A stretch of DNA of 64,000 nt from Rheinheimera pacifica (GCF_024809855.1 NZ_JANUEM010000001.1:496001-560000), one strand, 5' to 3'. Positions 26,739 to 36,738 are shown, counted from the stretch's first letter. Notes: generated by a model not told the origin, from the letters alone. Made by a program: numbers and translations.

Positions 26739-27302
26739 ATGAACCAGCCACTTGATCAAAAACGTAAAGCGGCCTTTCTGGACAGAGACGGTGTAATTAA
26801 TATTGATCACGGTTATGTCAGCAGCCCCGAGCAATTCGAGTTTATCGATGGCGTGTTTGATGCCTGCCGCCATTTACAGCAGCAGGGTTATTTACTGATC
26901 GTAGTAACTAACCAATCGGGCATAGGCCGCGGCTATTACACCGAGCAGCAGTTTTATGCGTTAACTGACTGGATGAAAGCTCAGTTTGCGTTGCATTGTG
27001 TTACGCTGACCGATGTATTTTTTTGCCCGCATCATCCGGTTAATGCCAAGCCGCCTTATCAAACCAACTGCAATTGCCGTAAACCCGCACCTGGCATGCT
27101 GTTGCAAGCCATAGAAAAATATCAAATTGACCCAGGCCAAAGCCTGATGCTGGGTGACAAAAAAGCCGATATGCAGGCGGCAAAAGCTGCCGGAGTGAAG
27201 CGTAAAATACTGGTGTTATCAGGCCAAAGCCTGACAGAAGAAGATAAGGCCAGCGCAGATGAAATCTGGCCTTCGGTGAAGGCTGCCCTGACAGCAGTGT
27301 AA
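26739..27302 (+). CDS. gmhB: D-glycero-beta-D-manno-heptose 1,7-bisphosphate 7-phosphatase
   Basis: A 187-aa HAD-superfamily phosphatase removing the 7-phosphate in ADP-heptose synthesis. Catalytic Asp15 and Asp17 lie in FLDRDGVIN, the Thr motif is VTNQSGIGRGYY, and the zinc-binding cysteines are in FFCPHHP and NCNCRKP. LMLGDKKADMQAA gives the third HAD motif. It follows the heptosyltransferase by ten bases and ends the rightward LPS arm. Confidence 0.95.
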   Translation: MNQPLDQKRKAAFLDRDGVINIDHGYVSSPEQFEFIDGVFDACRHLQQQGYLLIVVTNQSGIGRGYYTEQQFYALTDWMKAQFALHCVTLTDVFFCPHHPVNAKPPYQTNCNCRKPAPGMLLQAIEKYQIDPGQSLMLGDKKADMQAAKAAGVKRKILVLSGQSLTEEDKASADEIWPSVKAALTAV

Positions 27303-27324
27303 CGGTTATCTGAACAGATATTTG

Positions 27325-27798
27325 TTACAATGCTGCTAAAATGACTTCGGCTTTACTGACTTCAAAGGTTTTTGGGGCTTCTACATTTAGCAGCGTAACT
27401 ACGCCGTTTTCAACGATCATGGCATAGCGCTGTGAGCGTACACCGCCAAAGTCACCGGTTTCCATGGTCAGGCCAATGGCTTTATGAAAGGCTGCACCAC
27501 CGTCGGCTAAAAACACAATTTCTTCAGCGTTCTGGCTTTTGGCCCAGGCACTCATTACAAAAGCGTCGTTTACTGCGGTGCAAACAATGGTATCAACGCC
27601 TTTGGCTTTGATCTGGTCGGCCAGCGTAATATAACCCGGTAAGTGTGCTGCAGAGCAGGTAGGTGTAAAAGCACCCGGCACAGCAAACAGTACCACTTTT
27701 TTATTGGCAAAAATCTGGCTGGTGGTTGGGTTCATTACACCTTCTTTGGTCAGTTGCGAAAAACTCACCTCAGGTAACTTGTCGCCGGTTTTAATCAT
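27325..27798 (-). CDS. Peroxiredoxin, Prx5 type
   Basis: A 157-aa atypical peroxiredoxin that reduces hydrogen and organic peroxides. The peroxidatic Cys48 is in PGAFTPTCSAAHLPGY, and the family's C-terminal YAMIVENGVV is present. No glutaredoxin domain is fused, so an external thiol donor is needed. I start it at ATG 27798 (GGGAA upstream) rather than the frame's first codon, which would overlap rsmJ. It is convergent with gmhB and 41 bases downstream of rsmJ. Confidence 0.93.
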   Translation of the reverse strand: MIKTGDKLPEVSFSQLTKEGVMNPTTSQIFANKKVVLFAVPGAFTPTCSAAHLPGYITLADQIKAKGVDTIVCTAVNDAFVMSAWAKSQNAEEIVFLADGGAAFHKAIGLTMETGDFGGVRSQRYAMIVENGVVTLLNVEAPKTFEVSKAEVILAAL

Positions 27799-27839
27799 GT
27801 TAATTCCCCTGTTTAATTTATCTGTTGTCAAAAGTATCA

Positions 27840-28586
27840 CTAAATTGCTGCATTAATATACACATCAAAACGGTTATTTTTACCGGTGACAGACATTGCA
27901 GGCGCCTTTTGCGCTAAAAAATCAGCATAACCGGGCCGTTTTACCACCACACGTTTTTGCGCCAGCTTAAGTGCTGGTGCCAGTAAGGCATCAGCATCGG
28001 TATCGCTACCCACTACATCATGAAAAGCGCGCATTTCTTTTTTAACCAGCGCGGTTTTATCCCGCGGTGGAAACATCGGGTCCAGATACACCACATCAAC
28101 AGCACCATGCTGTTGCAGCGCCTCCAGCGCGCTGCTATGCAGTAGCTGCATACGCTCGCCCAACCAGTTAAGGTCAGCTGTAGCCGCAGCCCGGCGCAAA
28201 CCATCAAACAGTAAAGCTGCCACGGCAGGGTTACGCTCAACCAGAGTGACCTTAGCGCCCAGGCTGGCCAGTACAAAGGCATCACGGCCCAGGCCAGCAG
28301 TAGCATCTAATACGGTGAGATCGCGCTTTTTATTCAGCCCGCAAGCTTTGGCAATCGCCTCACCTTTGCCACCGCCATGCAAGCGCCGGTAACTGGCAGC
28401 ACCACTGGCAAAGTCGACCAGGATATCACCTTGTTTGGGTAGCTCACTGTGGCGTAACACCAGCGCATTATCCTGCCAGGCCAGATGCCAGCCACTGGCT
28501 TTAGTGGCTAAGGTTAAACCAAACTGCTGACAGAGCTGCCCGGTATAGGCTTTATCTGCAGCTAGCTGTGTTAAAAAAGGTAACAT
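27840..28586 (-). CDS. rsmJ: 16S rRNA (guanine1516-N2)-methyltransferase
   Basis: A 248-aa SAM-dependent methyltransferase modifying G1516 of 16S rRNA. Motif I is VLDATAGLGRDAFVLASLG, and the catalytic-type VYLDPMFPP follows. The RLHGGGKGEAIAKACG segment is diagnostic of RsmJ. ATG 28586 is preferred over a TTG four codons upstream. No clear Shine-Dalgarno is visible, and a terminator for the upstream gene sits directly in front, so the leader must be very short or read through. Confidence 0.93.
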   Translation of the reverse strand: MLPFLTQLAADKAYTGQLCQQFGLTLATKASGWHLAWQDNALVLRHSELPKQGDILVDFASGAASYRRLHGGGKGEAIAKACGLNKKRDLTVLDATAGLGRDAFVLASLGAKVTLVERNPAVAALLFDGLRRAAATADLNWLGERMQLLHSSALEALQQHGAVDVVYLDPMFPPRDKTALVKKEMRAFHDVVGSDTDADALLAPALKLAQKRVVVKRPGYADFLAQKAPAMSVTGKNNRFDVYINAAI

Positions 28587-28596
28587 GGCAAATCGC

Positions 28597-28633
28597 AAAA
28601 AAAAAACAGGAGCACAGTGTAACTGGGCTCCTG
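28597..28633 (-). terminator. Intrinsic terminator of the ABC/M1 operon
   Basis: Read leftwards, a 7-bp stem (CAGGAGC 28633-28627 with GCTCCTG 28613-28607) with an inner 4-bp stem and a GTA-type loop runs straight into ten T residues (28606-28597). It starts 23 bases after the fusion gene's stop codon. Confidence 0.9.
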
Positions 28634-28655
28634 CATCAATTGCCAGTATTAGCGT

Positions 28656-31600
28656 TTAGTCGGGCTGAATACGGCGAATATTGTCGGCGCTGTCGCGGTC
28701 GATCAGGTTTATGTAGGGGTCAACACCCGCATATGCTGGCAATTGGTCCAACACTATCTGCAGTTGATTGTCTCCTGTTTGCAACAAGTGCGGCTGTAAG
28801 TACAACTGGCCACCTTCTGCTGTCAGCTTATCAGGGTCTGCACTAAATAAACCTATACTCACCTGTTGCTGCATCGGCTCACTGCTTTGGTTGCCGCGCC
28901 CGTCGGCGCGCAGCTTGTCAGCATAAATTTGTAGTGTGATCTGGTAACGACCATCTTCCAGCTTCACCGCTTTGGCTTGCTGCAAACGCATGTCATAAAG
29001 AGTGATATTTTCAAACTGATCGCGGATAAACGCGGCCTCTTCTGCACTGGTGTCTAACGTAAGGTAATCAAGTAAATCCAGCGTAGTTGGAAATGGATCG
29101 TTGCGAAAGCGATAGCGCTCATTAAATGATTTAAGGTTAGCATTAAGCCTTGCTTCGCCAATCTGGTCTTTAATTGCCATCATCACCACTGAGCCTTTTT
29201 GGTAGTGAATATAACTTTGGCTTTCTGCACGCAGTAACGGCATTTCGGCAAAGCGCTCTGCCGAGCGGCCTTGTAGATAATCATCCAGTTCGTGTTTGAT
29301 AAACTTACGGATCTTATCAGCGCCATATTTATGCTGCATAACCATCAGCGCCGCATACTGCGACAAGCTCTCTGAAATCACCGCACTGCCCTGCACATCA
29401 GCTGCACCTACCTGATGCCCCCACCATTGGTGTGCCACTTCATGTGCAGTAACATAATACACAGGGTCGATATTATCCGGGTCACGTAAGTCAGTGATAA
29501 AGCCAATCCGCTCCGAATATGGCACCGTATTGGCAAAGCTTTGCGCAAAACTGCGATAGCCCGGAAACTCAATGATGCGCATTTGCTTATGCTGATAAGG
29601 GCCAAAAGCTGCAGTAAAGTAATCCAGTGAGTCGCGTACTGATTCGATCATACGGTCAACATTCCAACCGTGCGACAGGTGATAGTAGACTTCTATCGCT
29701 ACGCCATTATGCTGTTGCTTTTTCACGGCATAGCGGCCTGACGAAATCGAGTAAAAATTCACCATTGGCTGGTCCATCTCGTACCTGAAATAGTTGCGAC
29801 CATCTTGCTGCCACTGCCTCTGCAGGTAACCAGGCGTAATAGCTATTTGATCGCCCGATGTCGATACAGTGGCAGCAAACTGAATAAAGTCGCCGTCGGC
29901 GCCGAAAAAGTTTTGCTGGTAGAACCGGCGGTCTTCCAGTTTATTGGCCCGCTCCCGTGGTGGCAAATCGCGCTTTAGCCGTTCATGCTGATCTTTTAAC
30001 TCATAGTCTTGCTGATAACCAAAAGTAGGTAACAGCTCTTTGTTGTTAATAAAAGTACCGTTTGCTACCACAGCGCTGTCAAAATTAGTTTCGCGCAGCC
30101 CTATAGACTGCCTGACCAGCTCAATCTCGCCCGACACCGTTTGGCCTGGTTGCAGCACAGGCGTAAAGGTTAGCCAACTGGTGCGCATATCGCTATCGCG
30201 CTCACTCAGGCTGGTACCAGAAATACGAATATCCATCACCTGGGTATTCTCCGGCCAGTTAACTAATACCTTCTCTATTGGCTGTTCAGATTTATTCTGC
30301 CAAGTCAGTACCACCTTAGCGGCAATTTTTTGTTGTTCAGGATACAAATCCACGATCGCATCCACCTTGGTAGTCACCGGAAAAGCCAGTTCAGCGTATT
30401 GTTTAAACTGTTTTTCATATATCGCCTGTAAATCACGCCGCTGATCTTCAGTTTGATAACTATTAAGAATGGTAGTTTGCTGATATAAAAAACCGCCACT
30501 GGCAACAGCCAGCACTGCTGACGCGGCTATCAGGGTTTTACCCGCCCGGCCAAGCTGATAACCCAGTTTGCGCCAACGCTGCCTCAGGCTTTGCATTGGG
30601 CCACGATGATATAAACCATAGCCGAGGGTAAACAACATAAGGCTTATCGCGCCCCAATACAGCATATACCAGCTGTGCGTAAGCAAATTAGGTCCATACT
30701 GGTTTAAGTCAGAGAAGCCAACATTAGGCGAGTTAGCGTAATTAATCAGGCTGTGCCCCAGCCCCCAATTGGCCATCACCAGCGACAACAAGTAATAGCC
30801 AACAAATAGCCCCATACCGATAAATTTATTCGGGCTGATTACCTGGAAAAAAAACGCTAGTACCACACTTAACAGCGTAGGTAACCAATACTGATAGCCC
30901 AAACGGATCAGATACTGGCTTAGCTCAACATCGGCAATACCTTTTAATAGCTGATAGCCGATAGTACAAACCATACCTAGCAACATCAGCAACAGTAATA
31001 CCGCAGCCACGGCCAGCAATTTTGCAATCCAGAATGTCACATTTGCTACCGGCATGGTGTCAATAATATCGCCCATGCCAGAGTTACGCTCACGCCACAC
31101 CACTTCGGCACTGTAATACACCGTTACAATAATAATCAGCAAGCTCATCGCTTCAACGATGTACATCACCATTGCTTGGGTAAGGGGCCAATCTGAAGTA
31201 CCGTACCAACCCAAGTCTGCAAACATCGGACCGATAAGTTGTGTTAACGAAATCACTATCAGAATAAAAAACGGCGCGGTCCACAACACCTGCCGCATTT
31301 CAAATTTTATCCGGCACCATAGTGCACTTAAGCCACCGAATTGCGATGCCTTTTGTTGTAAACGGCCAATTGCTACTGGCTGCATTTTGGCCGGTACAAT
31401 CTTTGACTTTTTACTATCGCGCGAAGCAAGCCCGGGCAAGCGGAATAAGCCTGCCATCGCCAGCAACACTGCAGCAATCGCCAGCCATAGCAGACGGTTT
31501 TGCAAAAGCACGCCCGTCAGTTCAACCAGTTGGCTATTCTTTTCCTGAATGGTCCAATAGCGGGTTACGTCAGCAAAGGTGCGAAGACCAAAAGGGTCCA

Positions 31601-32219
31601 TTAACGCGGCAACAGCACGATACTCTGGCAAGCTGGCAAAAGTGCCAGACACCAAATACAGTACTAACAACACCAACGCAATCAGGTACAAAGGCATGAG
31701 CGAGCGAAAACGCACAGCTGCTGCATAAAACAACGCGGAAATAACAAAAAGCCCGGGAGCAGATAGCACGATAAAATTATACAAATAGGCAAACAGATTG
31801 TTGGGGCCAAACCGGCTGGCATCCACCCAAGGCATAAAACTACCAATCAACATCCCCAGCGGCACGGTGAAGTACACCAATAACACTATCAGATAGCTGC
31901 CAAAAAAACGGCCAAACTGATAGTTAAACGCCTGTATTGGCTTGGTATATATTAGCTCTTCCATTTGGAACTGAGCATTGCGAACTGCACTGCTACCTAC
32001 GAAATTTACCACCAAAAACATGGCAAACAGGCTCAGTATCAACAACGTTTGCGCAATGGCATAAGGGCTGTTTTTAAAAACCTCCCCTCCGCTGCCGATA
32101 ACCACATTGTTTGAGGTGACCGAGAGAAAGCTGGCCAGAAACAGTAATAAACTAACAACATAAAATGATGGCTGACGCAAAAAATAGCGCAGCTCAAACC
32201 GCAGCATAGATATCAACAT
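28656..32219 (-). CDS. ABC transporter permease fused to an M1-family aminopeptidase
   Basis: A 1187-aa membrane protein. The first 570 or so residues hold two blocks of six-helix ABC-2 permease type with a hydrophilic insert. A large periplasmic part follows with an M1 gluzincin domain: HEVAHQWWGH at about 924-933, then ESLSQY some 20 residues later. The architecture is a known but uncharacterised family. The peptidase probably acts outside the membrane on peptides linked to the transporter, in uptake or export (inference). It follows its ATPase gene by nine bases, and a strong terminator ends the pair. Confidence 0.92.
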   Translation of the reverse strand: MLISMLRFELRYFLRQPSFYVVSLLLFLASFLSVTSNNVVIGSGGEVFKNSPYAIAQTLLILSLFAMFLVVNFVGSSAVRNAQFQMEELIYTKPIQAFNYQFGRFFGSYLIVLLVYFTVPLGMLIGSFMPWVDASRFGPNNLFAYLYNFIVLSAPGLFVISALFYAAAVRFRSLMPLYLIALVLLVLYLVSGTFASLPEYRAVAALMDPFGLRTFADVTRYWTIQEKNSQLVELTGVLLQNRLLWLAIAAVLLAMAGLFRLPGLASRDSKKSKIVPAKMQPVAIGRLQQKASQFGGLSALWCRIKFEMRQVLWTAPFFILIVISLTQLIGPMFADLGWYGTSDWPLTQAMVMYIVEAMSLLIIIVTVYYSAEVVWRERNSGMGDIIDTMPVANVTFWIAKLLAVAAVLLLLMLLGMVCTIGYQLLKGIADVELSQYLIRLGYQYWLPTLLSVVLAFFFQVISPNKFIGMGLFVGYYLLSLVMANWGLGHSLINYANSPNVGFSDLNQYGPNLLTHSWYMLYWGAISLMLFTLGYGLYHRGPMQSLRQRWRKLGYQLGRAGKTLIAASAVLAVASGGFLYQQTTILNSYQTEDQRRDLQAIYEKQFKQYAELAFPVTTKVDAIVDLYPEQQKIAAKVVLTWQNKSEQPIEKVLVNWPENTQVMDIRISGTSLSERDSDMRTSWLTFTPVLQPGQTVSGEIELVRQSIGLRETNFDSAVVANGTFINNKELLPTFGYQQDYELKDQHERLKRDLPPRERANKLEDRRFYQQNFFGADGDFIQFAATVSTSGDQIAITPGYLQRQWQQDGRNYFRYEMDQPMVNFYSISSGRYAVKKQQHNGVAIEVYYHLSHGWNVDRMIESVRDSLDYFTAAFGPYQHKQMRIIEFPGYRSFAQSFANTVPYSERIGFITDLRDPDNIDPVYYVTAHEVAHQWWGHQVGAADVQGSAVISESLSQYAALMVMQHKYGADKIRKFIKHELDDYLQGRSAERFAEMPLLRAESQSYIHYQKGSVVMMAIKDQIGEARLNANLKSFNERYRFRNDPFPTTLDLLDYLTLDTSAEEAAFIRDQFENITLYDMRLQQAKAVKLEDGRYQITLQIYADKLRADGRGNQSSEPMQQQVSIGLFSADPDKLTAEGGQLYLQPHLLQTGDNQLQIVLDQLPAYAGVDPYINLIDRDSADNIRRIQPD

Positions 32220-32228
32220 AAGGCCCCC

Positions 32229-33107
32229 TTATGCTGCATTCTGTCTGTGGGCAGACAAAGTAGAAAAATACACATCTTCCAGGCCAGGCACTGCCCGGCT
32301 GAAGCCTTCAGGGGCTTGCTCCGCATACACATGCAACACGGTGCGGCCAGCCAGTAAGCGCTTGGCAATAACCGGTAATTGTTGTTCCAGCTCTGCCGCT
32401 TCTGCCGCCGATACTGTTTTATGCCAGATCTTACCCTGCAAAGCCGCAATCAAATCAGCCGGATTACCCTGCTGCACAATCTGGCCACCCGCCAATACTG
32501 CCATGGCCGGACAAAGTTCGGCGACATCATCAACAATATGGGTAGATAAAATAATCACCTTTTGCTCGCCCAGGCTGACCAGCAAATTGTGGAAGCGGTT
32601 ACGTTCTTCCGGATCAAGCCCGGCGGTGGGTTCGTCTACAATAAGCAGATCAGGATCGCCCAGCAACGCCTGAGCAATACCAAAGCGCTGACGCATACCA
32701 CCAGAAAAACCACTGACGGCCTTGTCTTTGTGCTGATAAAGATTGGTATGTGCCAACAGGCCATCTACTAGCTCTTTACGCTGCTTTTTATTGGCAAAGC
32801 CCTTTAGCACTGCCAGATGATCAAGTAAATCTGCCGCACTAACCCGCGGATACACATTAAAGTCTTGTGGTAAATAGCCCAGTGTTTTGCGCAGCGCCTG
32901 CGGGTCATTTAGTACATCTATACCATTAAACACTATGCTGCCAGCATCAGGCTGCTGTAATGTAGCAATAGTGCGCATTAGCGATGATTTACCGGCACCA
33001 TTAGGGCCAAGTAATCCAAACATGCCTTTTGCTACGGTTAAATTAATATTGTTTAGCGCTTTCACGCCATTGCTATAAGTTTTGTTAAGCCCTGTTATTG
33101 TTAGCAT
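32229..33107 (-). CDS. ABC transporter ATP-binding protein
   Basis: A 292-aa ATPase that powers the adjoining permease/peptidase fusion. Walker A GPNGAGKS is at 34-41, the Q-loop in YLPQDFNVYP, the signature SGGMRQRFGIAQAL near 140, and Walker B LLIVDEPTAGLDPEER follows. A C-terminal extension of about 70 residues is typical of ABC-2-type exporters. It heads a two-gene operon. Confidence 0.95.
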   Translation of the reverse strand: MLTITGLNKTYSNGVKALNNINLTVAKGMFGLLGPNGAGKSSLMRTIATLQQPDAGSIVFNGIDVLNDPQALRKTLGYLPQDFNVYPRVSAADLLDHLAVLKGFANKKQRKELVDGLLAHTNLYQHKDKAVSGFSGGMRQRFGIAQALLGDPDLLIVDEPTAGLDPEERNRFHNLLVSLGEQKVIILSTHIVDDVAELCPAMAVLAGGQIVQQGNPADLIAALQGKIWHKTVSAAEAAELEQQLPVIAKRLLAGRTVLHVYAEQAPEGFSRAVPGLEDVYFSTLSAHRQNAA

Positions 33108-33211
33108 ATTAATTCTCCGTGTAAAAATTACTACGCTAACACGGCTTTAACTCAACAACACACAAATTAACCGCAACAGAAACAGTTAAAATGTAACCAA
33201 TAGTTACATCA

Positions 33212-33925
33212 TTATTGCTGCATTCCAACAATATTCTCGCCAACACTTAACGCAATAATCTGGCTGATGTGCGCCAGGCTACGGCCTGATTGCTTATGCC
33301 AAAGATTAAACTGCTGCTGGATCTGATTTAAACTGCGTTTGCTGTTTATACCGCCATCAAATATGTTGGTTGCCCGCAGGTAAGCTTCAACATCAGTGCT
33401 TAAAATAAAGGTATCTTTACCAATAGCCCGCAACGCATAAGGCCCGGTATTGCCGCCAAGGCGGGCGCCATGCTGCTTAAGGTAAGCCCATAAACCGATA
33501 ATATCGGATGTTGGCCAGTCGGCAATAAAACGGCCGAAGCTGCCATGTTTGCGGGCAATATCATCAATCATCATGGCATTGTGGCGGATGGTAAACACTT
33601 TACCGGCATTGCGGATAATACGTTCATCACGGGCTTTGGCTTCAAGCATCTCATCGCTCATCAACAGCATTTTTTCGATATTAAAATCGAAAAACACTTC
33701 ACAAAAGCCCGGCCATTTTTGCCGCACAACACGCCAGACAAAACCAGACTGAAACACTTTTTTGGTTAGCTCGCCCAGCAGCAAGTTGTCTGGTATGGCA
33801 GCAATATCATCGTTGCCGGCACTGTGGCCCAGCAAAGCTGCAAGCGCTGCCGCGCCGCCTTTGCGCTCACAGGCACGTTGATAAATACGATCAAAGGGTT
33901 CAGCGGTAGTCAAAATTGTACTCAT
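33212..33925 (-). CDS. DNA-3-methyladenine glycosylase I-like protein
   Basis: A 237-aa helical protein of the HhH-GPD superfamily, closest by eye to Tag-type DNA-3-methyladenine glycosylase I, which removes alkylated adenine from DNA. It shows FQSGFVWRVVRQKWPGF, the helix pair around ARDERIIRNAGKVFTIRHNA, and IGKDTFILSTDVEAYLR. The N- and C-terminal zinc-ligand cysteines of E. coli Tag are absent, so activity may differ. It stands alone. Confidence 0.72.
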   Translation of the reverse strand: MSTILTTAEPFDRIYQRACERKGGAAALAALLGHSAGNDDIAAIPDNLLLGELTKKVFQSGFVWRVVRQKWPGFCEVFFDFNIEKMLLMSDEMLEAKARDERIIRNAGKVFTIRHNAMMIDDIARKHGSFGRFIADWPTSDIIGLWAYLKQHGARLGGNTGPYALRAIGKDTFILSTDVEAYLRATNIFDGGINSKRSLNQIQQQFNLWHKQSGRSLAHISQIIALSVGENIVGMQQ

Positions 33926-33994
33926 CTTCAGTGAAAAAATAAGGCAACACGGGAATGGTTGCCTTTATGCTTATATTGTAAACGTTACTGCAGG

Positions 33995-34492
33995 TTAATA
34001 GGCTGCAGTTTCGCCGCCTTCTTTTAGCGTACACACGCCATTTTGCAGCACTACAGCTGGTTTGGGCACGACAGCGCAGTCAGACATCAGGCCAATGCGC
34101 TCGTTCTCTGCTTTGGCAGCAGAGTTGTATCTGGCTATCAGAGCCATAATCTCCGTTTCATTGCCGCCTTTGGTAGACACAGCTATGTAGCTGGCCGGAC
34201 CGCCACAAGGTTTGCTGCCGAAGCCTACTACCCGGCACTGTTCAACATTATCTGCTTTTGCATCGCCAACCCGCGCCATAATTTCAGCCCGCATGGCGCT
34301 GAGGTTTACTTCATCTGCCATTTGTTGCTTCCTCGCTTTTACCGCACTTACCGGATCTTTGCTTGGGTCTATCGGTTCTATCAATGGTTTAGGGGGCAAC
34401 CGCTCTGCAGTGGTATCACTACCTGCCTGGCCCTGCTGGCACGCCGCCAGCGTTAAAGCCGCCATGATTACTATCAATACCTTAGTGCGCAT
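33995..34492 (-). CDS. Hypothetical lipoprotein
   Basis: A 165-aa predicted lipoprotein with lipobox LAAC (Cys18) after a short hydrophobic signal. The mature part is polar, contains VEQCRVVGFGSKPCGGPASYIAVSTKGG and a C-terminal cysteine pair, so disulfides are likely. No domain recognised. It lies between the Tag-like gene and prlC on the same strand, with ordinary spacing. Confidence 0.65.
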   Translation of the reverse strand: MRTKVLIVIMAALTLAACQQGQAGSDTTAERLPPKPLIEPIDPSKDPVSAVKARKQQMADEVNLSAMRAEIMARVGDAKADNVEQCRVVGFGSKPCGGPASYIAVSTKGGNETEIMALIARYNSAAKAENERIGLMSDCAVVPKPAVVLQNGVCTLKEGGETAAY

Positions 34493-34578
34493 ATTTATTC
34501 CTCCGCGTTCGGCTTCAGCTTGGCAGAGCTGATGTAAATTCGCAATAAATTGTTAAGTTTAAATTAACCATGCCGGTA

Positions 34579-36627
34579 TTAACCAGCAATGCCCATATGG
34601 CGCAACAAAGCTTCATTAGATGGCTCACGGCCACGGAAACCTTTAAATAACTCCATAGGCTCGGCACTGCCGCCGCGCTCTAAAATCCAGCGTAAAAAAT
34701 CGCGGCCGGTGTCAGCATTAAAAATGCCTTCTTCCTCAAAACGGCCAAAGGCGTCGGCTGATAACACTTCAGCCCACAAATAACTGTAATAACCGGCGCC
34801 ATAACCACCGGCAAAAATATGGCTGAAACCATGCTGAAACCGGTTAAAACGCGGCGGTATAATAACCGATACTTCATTGCGTACTTCATCCAGTAGTTGC
34901 TGCACACGGCCGCCCTGCGCCGGATCATACTCAGCGTGTAAACGAAAATCGAACAAGGCAAATTCAAGCTGACGCACCAGAAACATTGCCGACTGAAAGT
35001 TTTTCGCTGCCAGCATTTTATCCAGTAAGTCCTGCGGTAATGGCTCTCCGCTTTCATAATGGCCGGAAATAATGGCCAGGGCTTCACTTTGCCAGCACCA
35101 GTTTTCCAGAAACTGGCTTGGCAGCTCTACTGCATCCCAGGCCACACCGTTAATACCAGCTACCGCTGCAGCATCTACCTTGGTAAGCATATGGTGAATG
35201 CCGTGGCCAAATTCGTGGAATAACGTAACCACTTCATCATGCGTAAACAGTGCTGGCTTGCCACCCACCGGCTTATTAAAGTTACAGGTTAAATAAGCCA
35301 CCGGCGTTTGCACGCTGCCATCAGGCAAAATACGCCGGCCCTGGCAATCGTCCATCCAGGCACCGCCGCGCTTTTTCGCCCGGGCGTATAAATCCAGATA
35401 AAAGCTGCCGCGCAAGGTGCCTGTGGCATCAATAATGTCGTAAAATTTAACATCGCTGTGCCATACATCCACACCGGTGCGCTGCTTTACTTCTACACCA
35501 AACAGCTTGTTCAGTACGGTAAATAAACCGGCTACCACTTTGTGTTCAGGGAAATACGGCCGCAGCTGTTCATCAGAAATAGCGTATTTGGCCTGTTTCA
35601 GCTTTTCGGCATAGTAAGTAATATCCCAGGCCGCCAGCTCTGTTACAGCGTATCCGCTTTGGGCAAAGGCTCTTAACTCTGCTAAATCCTGCTCGGCTTG
35701 TGGTTTGGCGCGGCGGGCTAAATCCTGCAGGAAATCCAGCACCTGCGCCGGGCTTTGCGCCATTTTTGTTGCCAGTGATTCTTCTGCAGCGTTGTTAAAG
35801 TCCAGCAATTGCGCCAGCTCATGCTTGAGTGCCAGGGTTTCTTCAATAATGCCGCTGTTATCAAACTGGCCGGCTGTCGGGCCCTGATCCGACGCACGGG
35901 TGCAGTAAGCGCTGTATAGCTCTTCACGCAACTCACGTTTGTCAGCATAGGTCATTACGGCAATGTAGCTGGGAAATTCCAGCGTAAACACCCAGCCTTC
36001 CAGCTCTCGGCTTTGTGCTTCTTCAGCGGCAGCCAGTTTGGCATCATCCGGTAAACCAACCAAAGCGGCTGCGTCGGTAATATGTTTAAACCAAGCCTGG
36101 GTTGCATCCAGTGTGTTGTTAGAAAACTGCGAACTTAAATCGGATAAACGGCTTTGAATTTCGCCGTAGCGTTGTTTCTTCTCTGCTGATAAGCCAATGC
36201 CCGACAGCTTAAAATCCCGCAGCGCATTTTGAATCACTTTTTGCTGCGCCGCCGTTAGCTCAGCATACTGCTGGCTTTGTGCCAGTTGCTGGTACTTCTG
36301 GTACAGGCCCTCATGCTGGCCCAGCCAGGTGCTGTATTCAGACAACAACGGCAGGCAGCTTTCATAGGCTTCCCGCAGTTCGGGGGTATTCACTACTGAG
36401 TTCATGTGCGACACCGGCGACCACAATTTCCCTAAGCGCTCGCTGTCCTGATCCAGCTGTTCTATCAATGTGTGCCAGCTAACGTCTGGCAGTGCCACTG
36501 CAGCTTCAACTGCAGCCCGTGCCTGTGCAATAGCCTGCTCAACCGCAGGTTTAACCTGCTCTGGCGTAATCTGGGAAAACGGCGGTAAATCCGGGAACGA
36601 CAACAAGATATTCTGGGTAGCAGACAT
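34579..36627 (-). CDS. prlC: Oligopeptidase A (M3 metallopeptidase)
   Basis: A 682-aa cytoplasmic zinc peptidase that degrades oligopeptides and cleaved signal peptides. The HEFGHGIHH motif lies near residue 470, with VELPSQFLENW following as the third zinc ligand region. The full length equals E. coli PrlC (680 aa), and the C-terminal GRDFLRWILERGGSAEPMELF is typical. Divergent from the exported protein at 36774. Confidence 0.96.
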   Translation of the reverse strand: MSATQNILLSFPDLPPFSQITPEQVKPAVEQAIAQARAAVEAAVALPDVSWHTLIEQLDQDSERLGKLWSPVSHMNSVVNTPELREAYESCLPLLSEYSTWLGQHEGLYQKYQQLAQSQQYAELTAAQQKVIQNALRDFKLSGIGLSAEKKQRYGEIQSRLSDLSSQFSNNTLDATQAWFKHITDAAALVGLPDDAKLAAAEEAQSRELEGWVFTLEFPSYIAVMTYADKRELREELYSAYCTRASDQGPTAGQFDNSGIIEETLALKHELAQLLDFNNAAEESLATKMAQSPAQVLDFLQDLARRAKPQAEQDLAELRAFAQSGYAVTELAAWDITYYAEKLKQAKYAISDEQLRPYFPEHKVVAGLFTVLNKLFGVEVKQRTGVDVWHSDVKFYDIIDATGTLRGSFYLDLYARAKKRGGAWMDDCQGRRILPDGSVQTPVAYLTCNFNKPVGGKPALFTHDEVVTLFHEFGHGIHHMLTKVDAAAVAGINGVAWDAVELPSQFLENWCWQSEALAIISGHYESGEPLPQDLLDKMLAAKNFQSAMFLVRQLEFALFDFRLHAEYDPAQGGRVQQLLDEVRNEVSVIIPPRFNRFQHGFSHIFAGGYGAGYYSYLWAEVLSADAFGRFEEEGIFNADTGRDFLRWILERGGSAEPMELFKGFRGREPSNEALLRHMGIAG

Positions 36628-36708
36628 GGCAAACCTTAAACTAAAGTAACAAAGATTAGCCTTAATGTTGGGGCAAACACCACTATTGTCAATGCTAAAA
36701 CAACCTTA

Positions 36709-36738
36709 TTGGCAGTAACTATCGCTGTTGGCTATACT
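36709..36738 (+). promoter_or_regulatory. Candidate sigma-70 promoter of the 36774 gene
   Basis: TTGGCA (36709-36714) and TATACT (36733-36738) are 18 bases apart, a good sigma-70 match, 35 bases before the ATG. The gene's AAAGGAATG-type ribosome-binding site follows. Confidence 0.6.
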
